Assembly: GCA_964535715.1 (NCBI GenBank)
Contig: CAZHUO010000030.1
Span: 1 to 14,388, forward strand
DNA: 14,388 bases
Direction: 5' to 3'
Source: CAZCCC01 sp964535715
Lineage (GTDB): Bacteria; Patescibacteriota; Patescibacteriia; Buchananbacterales; UBA6539
Positions 10,696-14,388 of the stretch are shown piece by piece. The translations under genes were made by a program, and so were the position numbers. Numbering within the stretch: position 1 is the stretch's first letter; every line of letters begins with the position of its first letter. The notes under the pieces were generated by a model, which was given only the letters and a program-made list of their open reading frames with translations, had not been told where the DNA came from and made no database searches.

Positions 10696-13617
10696 CTATT
10701 CGATTATTATTTCTATTTCATCGCCCCAATAGCTGAAACCGCTTGAATTTTTGATGTCGCCAAAAAGCTTGTATACTCCCGGTGCCGGCGGATCAAGCCA
10801 TTGAAAGACAATACCGCTGCTTGCAAAAGATCTTATGGTACTAATATATTTTTTTTGTTCGGCTGCATCTTTTGCATAAATATCGATTTTTTCAATGCCT
10901 GATGAATTTTCGATTTCGATTTTCATAACATACGGAAATTCGCTGGTTTTTATTATTTGGCCGTTCTGCGGATTTTTCCAGTACATTTTTGTTTTTGGGA
11001 GCTGTTCAAAATCCATATTTATTTCAATACTTTCGCTGTTTGAATTTAAGACATCATCGTAGGCAATTGCCTTGAGATTATAATAGCCCTTGCCTATTTC
11101 GGGGTCGGCAATATAGGTATCTAAATTAAAAGGAGCTGAATTGGCTTCTCCGATCAATTTGTCGTTTATATAATATTCGACTTTGGCTACTCCCCGGTTT
11201 GCCGAAACTTCCACCGCAATTGAAATATTTCGGCCGCTTATTGTTTGGTTTTGACTTGGAGAAATTATTCTAATTGACGGCTTGTTGGAAATATTATGAA
11301 CATCATCAAATTCAGTCGGCGGTTCCTCGGAAACAAAATTATTTTCTTTTGCCCATCTTTGAACAGCTTCTTCCCAGCGCTGGTATTGAGGATCATTTAA
11401 ATCGGGCGGGGTTGTCCCTTGCGGATCATCCTTGTTTATATAATGAAGAATATTGTGAATCTGGCGGTAATTCTTTTCTTCAACCAAATTTTCCGGAGTG
11501 AGGTTTGTTGCCAGCTTGCCGCTTATTTTGTCAATTTTTACTTTTACCCCTTCGGCGATTGTGCCGTTTAAAACGGCTTTTTCGGTTTCAACCAAATCGG
11601 GTTTATTAAATGATTCATAAGGGGTCTTCCCTAAAACTCGGCTCATGAATTTATTCCAAATCGGAGCCGCTATAATCGAGCCGTCAGCACCGCGCTTCAT
11701 CTCTTCATTGTTGTTATTTCCAACCCAGACGCCTGCTGCCAACGACGGAGTATAGCCTAAAGTCCAGGCATCACGATAATCATTTGTTGTGCCGGTTTTT
11801 GCCGCCACCGGCCTTTCGCCAAGCGTAAGATAGCTTGATTCGCCAAAAACATAGGCTCTTGAGGCGTTGTCGGATAAAATATCATTTATCTGCCTGGCGT
11901 TCTGCGTAGACAAAACTTTTTTTTCAACTTTTTTATATTCTTCAAGCAAATCGCCGTTTTTATCCCTTACTTCCAAGATAGCAACCGGCGGATGCCATTC
12001 GCCTTCTCTGGCAAAAGCGGCAAAGGCGTTGGTGTGTTCCAAAAGCTGGACTTCTCCGCCGCCTAAAACAAGCGCCAAGCCGAAGCGGCTGCGGTTTTTA
12101 AGGCTGGTATAGCCCAGATCTTCTGCCAGGTTTATTACATTATCGACTCCGGTTAGATAAATTGCTTTTACTGCGGGAATATTCAGCGAGCCCTGCAAAG
12201 CCTTTCTAATGGTAACGGGGCCATTTTCATTTAAGCTGTAATTTTTTGGTTCATAGCTTTTGCCATCGTAATTTATAAAATTTGTCACCACATCATACAA
12301 AACGGTTTCCGGAGTATAGCCTTTTTTAAAGGCGGCCGTATAGACTATCGGCTTGAATGATGATCCGGGCTGGCGAAGCCTTAAGGCGACGTTTACTTGC
12401 GGATCAAAGCGGCAGTCTTTTCCTGGCGTGCAGTTTTCGGGCAGCGGATCGGCAAAGTAATCTTTTGAACCGACCATTGCCAAAATTTGGCCGGTCTTGG
12501 GGTCAATTGCCACCAATGACGCATTGTTGGCATTATAGCCTTCGGCGTTTTTTGGCGCAACTTCATTTATTACTTCTTCAGCGATTTTTTGCTTGTATAA
12601 ATCCAGGGTGGTAATTACTTTAAGGCCGCCTTGTTCGACAACCAGTTCGCCGTATTTTTTGGTAAGATATTCTTTGACATACATTACAAAATGAGGGGCA
12701 AGGATGTTTTCGTCCCTTTTTTTAAATTCGATTTTTTCTTGTTTGGCAAATTCCGCTTCTTCCTTGGTAATGTAGCCAAGCTCCGCCATACTGTCTAAAA
12801 TCCAATGTTGGCGCGAGAATAAAGCATCAGTGTGGCTGCCGTACGGAGAATAATAAGTCGGTGCCTGGGGCAGGGCGGCTAAAATTGCAGTTTCCGACAG
12901 GCTTAAATCTTTTACGCTTTTATTAAAATATGTTTGTGAAGCGGCCTCCGCACCATATGCCACCGAACCGTAGGGAATTTCATTAAAGTACATTTGTAAA
13001 ATTTCATCTTTGGAAAATTTCTTTTCGATTTGGTATGAAATAATTATTTCTTTTATCTTTCTGGTATAAGTTTTTTCCGGGCTTAAAACGGCATTTTTTA
13101 CCAACTGCTGAGTCAGTGTTGAGCCGCCGACTTTGCTTCCGGTAAAAACATTTTTTAAAGCCGAACGGATTATTCCGGTAAAACTAATTCCTTTATGCTC
13201 GTAGAAGTTTCTGTCTTCGGCGGTTAAAGTCGCATTTTTCAGATGAGCGGGTATATCAGTTAAGCTGATAAAAGTTCTTTTTTCCAAACCGTGGACGTCA
13301 TAAAGAAGATTTTCTCCGGTTTTGTCGTATATTTTTGTGCTCAAGGCAATTGATCGGTCTATAATTTTATTCGGATTTGGCAGGTCTTTTGCCACCCACC
13401 CCAAAACAATAAGCCCGAAAATTCCGCCAAAAGCAATTACCATGGCACCAAAAATCAGAATATTTTTAAATAAATTTTTTGGTAATTTTCTTTTATTGCG
13501 GCCGGTAAAAATAGGCTGTTTTGGCGTATATGATGAAGTTTTTTGCCGGCGATAAAAACCTTTTTTTCTCCAGCTTTGGGAAGATTTTGTTTTGATTGAA
13601 AGTCCGGGTATTGGCAT
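10696..13617 (-). CDS. Class A penicillin-binding protein (PBP1A-type) with Ig-like C-terminus
   Basis: A 973-aa bifunctional murein synthase that polymerises lipid II and cross-links peptides outside the membrane. The basic cytoplasmic tail (1-48) and one membrane anchor (about 49-75) precede a GT51 domain with E-D-R-N-F-Y-E-H-K-G-I (134-144, catalytic Glu), G-G-S-T-L-T-Q-Q-L-V-K-N (164-175) and Q-M-Y-F-N-E-I-P-Y-G (208-217). The transpeptidase has S-S-F-K (419-422, catalytic S419), S-L-N (477-479) and K-T-G-T (607-610). All catalytic motifs are intact. After a linker with T-T-P-P (735-738), residues about 780-973 look like two Ig-like beta domains that may bind wall or partners. It starts 15 bp after the ROK gene, so the two are probably co-transcribed. 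No Shine-Dalgarno site is seen at ATG 13617. Confidence 0.95.
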   Translation of the reverse strand: MPIPGLSIKTKSSQSWRKKGFYRRQKTSSYTPKQPIFTGRNKRKLPKNLFKNILIFGAMVIAFGGIFGLIVLGWVAKDLPNPNKIIDRSIALSTKIYDKTGENLLYDVHGLEKRTFISLTDIPAHLKNATLTAEDRNFYEHKGISFTGIIRSALKNVFTGSKVGGSTLTQQLVKNAVLSPEKTYTRKIKEIIISYQIEKKFSKDEILQMYFNEIPYGSVAYGAEAASQTYFNKSVKDLSLSETAILAALPQAPTYYSPYGSHTDALFSRQHWILDSMAELGYITKEEAEFAKQEKIEFKKRDENILAPHFVMYVKEYLTKKYGELVVEQGGLKVITTLDLYKQKIAEEVINEVAPKNAEGYNANNASLVAIDPKTGQILAMVGSKDYFADPLPENCTPGKDCRFDPQVNVALRLRQPGSSFKPIVYTAAFKKGYTPETVLYDVVTNFINYDGKSYEPKNYSLNENGPVTIRKALQGSLNIPAVKAIYLTGVDNVINLAEDLGYTSLKNRSRFGLALVLGGGEVQLLEHTNAFAAFAREGEWHPPVAILEVRDKNGDLLEEYKKVEKKVLSTQNARQINDILSDNASRAYVFGESSYLTLGERPVAAKTGTTNDYRDAWTLGYTPSLAAGVWVGNNNNEEMKRGADGSIIAAPIWNKFMSRVLGKTPYESFNKPDLVETEKAVLNGTIAEGVKVKIDKISGKLATNLTPENLVEEKNYRQIHNILHYINKDDPQGTTPPDLNDPQYQRWEEAVQRWAKENNFVSEEPPTEFDDVHNISNKPSIRIISPSQNQTISGRNISIAVEVSANRGVAKVEYYINDKLIGEANSAPFNLDTYIADPEIGKGYYNLKAIAYDDVLNSNSESIEINMDFEQLPKTKMYWKNPQNGQIIKTSEFPYVMKIEIENSSGIEKIDIYAKDAAEQKKYISTIRSFASSGIVFQWLDPPAPGVYKLFGDIKNSSGFSYWGDEIEIIIE

Positions 13618-13632
13618 ATTAAATAATAAATG

Positions 13633-14388
13633 TTAGTTAAATAATAAAGAAGCGCCAAGTATTGCGGCGTCATCTTTTAATTTGCTTGCAATAATTTTTG
13701 TTTTTTGATTATTAGTTTGTTTTTTAGCCAAAATTATTGCTAAATTGACAATAGGCCTGACTTTTGAAAGTCCGCCACCTAAAACAATTATCTGAGGATC
13801 AAGGATTCTTATTATATTAATAAGTCCGTAAGCCAAAGATTCAGACATTATATTAAAGGTTTTTATCGCAGCTCTGTCTTTTTGATAAAATTTTTGTTCA
13901 ACATAAATTGGCTCTTCTTTTTTGCCGGTCAAATTTTGGTAAATTTTTGACATTGCCGTTCCCGAAGCATAGGCTTCTAAATGGCCTTTCTGGCCGCAGC
14001 TGCAAAAAAGCCCGTTTTCTTTTATAATGCTATGGCCGATTTCTCCGGCTAGGCCGTTTTTTCCGTGGTAAATTTTTTTGTTTATTACTATCCCGCCACC
14101 AACCCCGGTTCCCAAAGTCAGGCCGACTATCGGATTGCAGTTTTTCCCCTGTCCGTATATTGATTCGCCCAAAGCAAAGCAATTGGCATCATTTTCCAGC
14201 AAAACAGGTTTTTTGAATTTTTGGCTTATTATTTTTTTTATTTTTATATTTTTAAAATCTTTTCCAAAATTCGGACTGGATATTAAAATCCCGTTTTTTT
14301 GGTCGATTTGTCCGGCAATTCCAATTCCAATTCCTTTTATTTTTTGGGAATAAACCGAATCAATCGACGAACAGATGTTTTTTATAAC
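13633..14388 (-). CDS. ROK-family sugar kinase (5' end outside the window)
   Basis: The frame is open to the right edge, giving 251 codons without the start. ROK proteins are sugar kinases such as glucokinase and N-acetylmannosamine kinase, or sugar-responsive repressors. Numbering from the edge: I-K-G-I-G-I-G-I-A-G (17-26), L-L-E-N-D-A-N-C (63-70, catalytic Asp in N-D-A-N), G-T-G-V-G-G-G (93-99), G-E-I-G-H (115-119) and C-S-C-G-Q-K-G-H-L-E (129-138), the zinc motif with His at the usual third Cys. V-L-G-G-G-L (202-207) is the late phosphate loop. An in-frame TTG at 14202 is not the start, because conserved ROK sequence continues upstream. The missing N-terminus prevents telling kinase from repressor; intact catalytic motifs favour kinase. 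Confidence 0.92.
   Translation of the reverse strand, partial: VIKNICSSIDSVYSQKIKGIGIGIAGQIDQKNGILISSPNFGKDFKNIKIKKIISQKFKKPVLLENDANCFALGESIYGQGKNCNPIVGLTLGTGVGGGIVINKKIYHGKNGLAGEIGHSIIKENGLFCSCGQKGHLEAYASGTAMSKIYQNLTGKKEEPIYVEQKFYQKDRAAIKTFNIMSESLAYGLINIIRILDPQIIVLGGGLSKVRPIVNLAIILAKKQTNNQKTKIIASKLKDDAAILGASLLFN

Noticed and set aside
13633..14202. ROK gene as a complete 189-aa protein starting at TTG 14202
   Set aside because: Conserved ROK sequence, including G-I-G-I-G-I-A-G, continues in frame to base 14388, so the gene is longer and cut by the window edge.
14078..14353. Plus-strand open frame antisense to the ROK gene
   Set aside because: The minus-strand frame here is clear ROK sequence up to the window edge. 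The plus frame is low-complexity F/I/P-rich.
1..14388. CRISPR array, tRNA genes or insertion sequence
   Set aside because: I saw no regularly spaced repeats, no cloverleaf with a T-loop consensus, and no transposase motif or paired terminal repeats with target duplication.

Overview
The window looks like the replication-origin region of a low-GC, small-genome bacterium, most likely a member of the Patescibacteria (Candidate Phyla Radiation). That placement is inference. It rests on AT-rich sequence, almost no Shine-Dalgarno sites, very short or absent leaders, a short YidC without the large periplasmic domain, and the conserved rpmH-rnpA-yidD-yidC block lying divergent to dnaA-dnaN. No taxon-specific marker settles the lineage.

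Layout. Bases 1-80 may hold the last codons of an unidentified gene. Bases 57-1650 hold an unusual unit: a perfect consensus promoter (TTGACA, 17 bp, TATAAT), a roughly 200-nt structured leader with two mutually exclusive hairpins, a strong Shine-Dalgarno site and a 433-aa protein with much higher GC than its neighbours. The next gene (1776-2750) encodes a 324-aa paralogue. It carries a DHH/MYG1-like set of putative metal ligands (H-x-D, D, D-H-H, E-D-D) that the first protein has largely lost. Next come holA (DNA polymerase III delta), convergent rpsT (ribosomal protein S20), a bactofilin, a protein shaped like diacylglycerol kinase but with an altered nucleotide motif, and a convergent PRC-barrel protein.

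Bases 6033-7613 are the minus-strand block rpmH-rnpA-yidD-yidC (ribosomal protein L34, RNase P protein, and the membrane-insertion factors YidD and YidC). The rpmH-dnaA intergenic region has divergent promoters whose -35 boxes form a palindrome, three DnaA-box-like 9-mers at exact 11-bp spacing and one perfect DnaA box next to the dnaA promoter. dnaA (455 aa) and dnaN (384 aa) follow on the plus strand, separated by a 251-bp AT-rich spacer with further DnaA-box-like elements. Box clusters on both sides of dnaA suggest a bipartite oriC. dnaN ends at a perfect bidirectional terminator facing a minus-strand ROK kinase / penicillin-binding protein operon. The ROK gene runs off the right edge.

Together the genes cover replication initiation and processivity (dnaA, dnaN, holA), translation and RNA processing (rpsT, rpmH, rnpA), membrane-protein insertion (yidC, yidD), and cell-envelope or shape functions (bactofilin, class A PBP, ROK sugar kinase). 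The least explained element is the leader-controlled, probably highly expressed DHH-less paralogue at the left end beside its catalytic-looking sister. No tRNA, CRISPR array or recognisable insertion sequence was seen.
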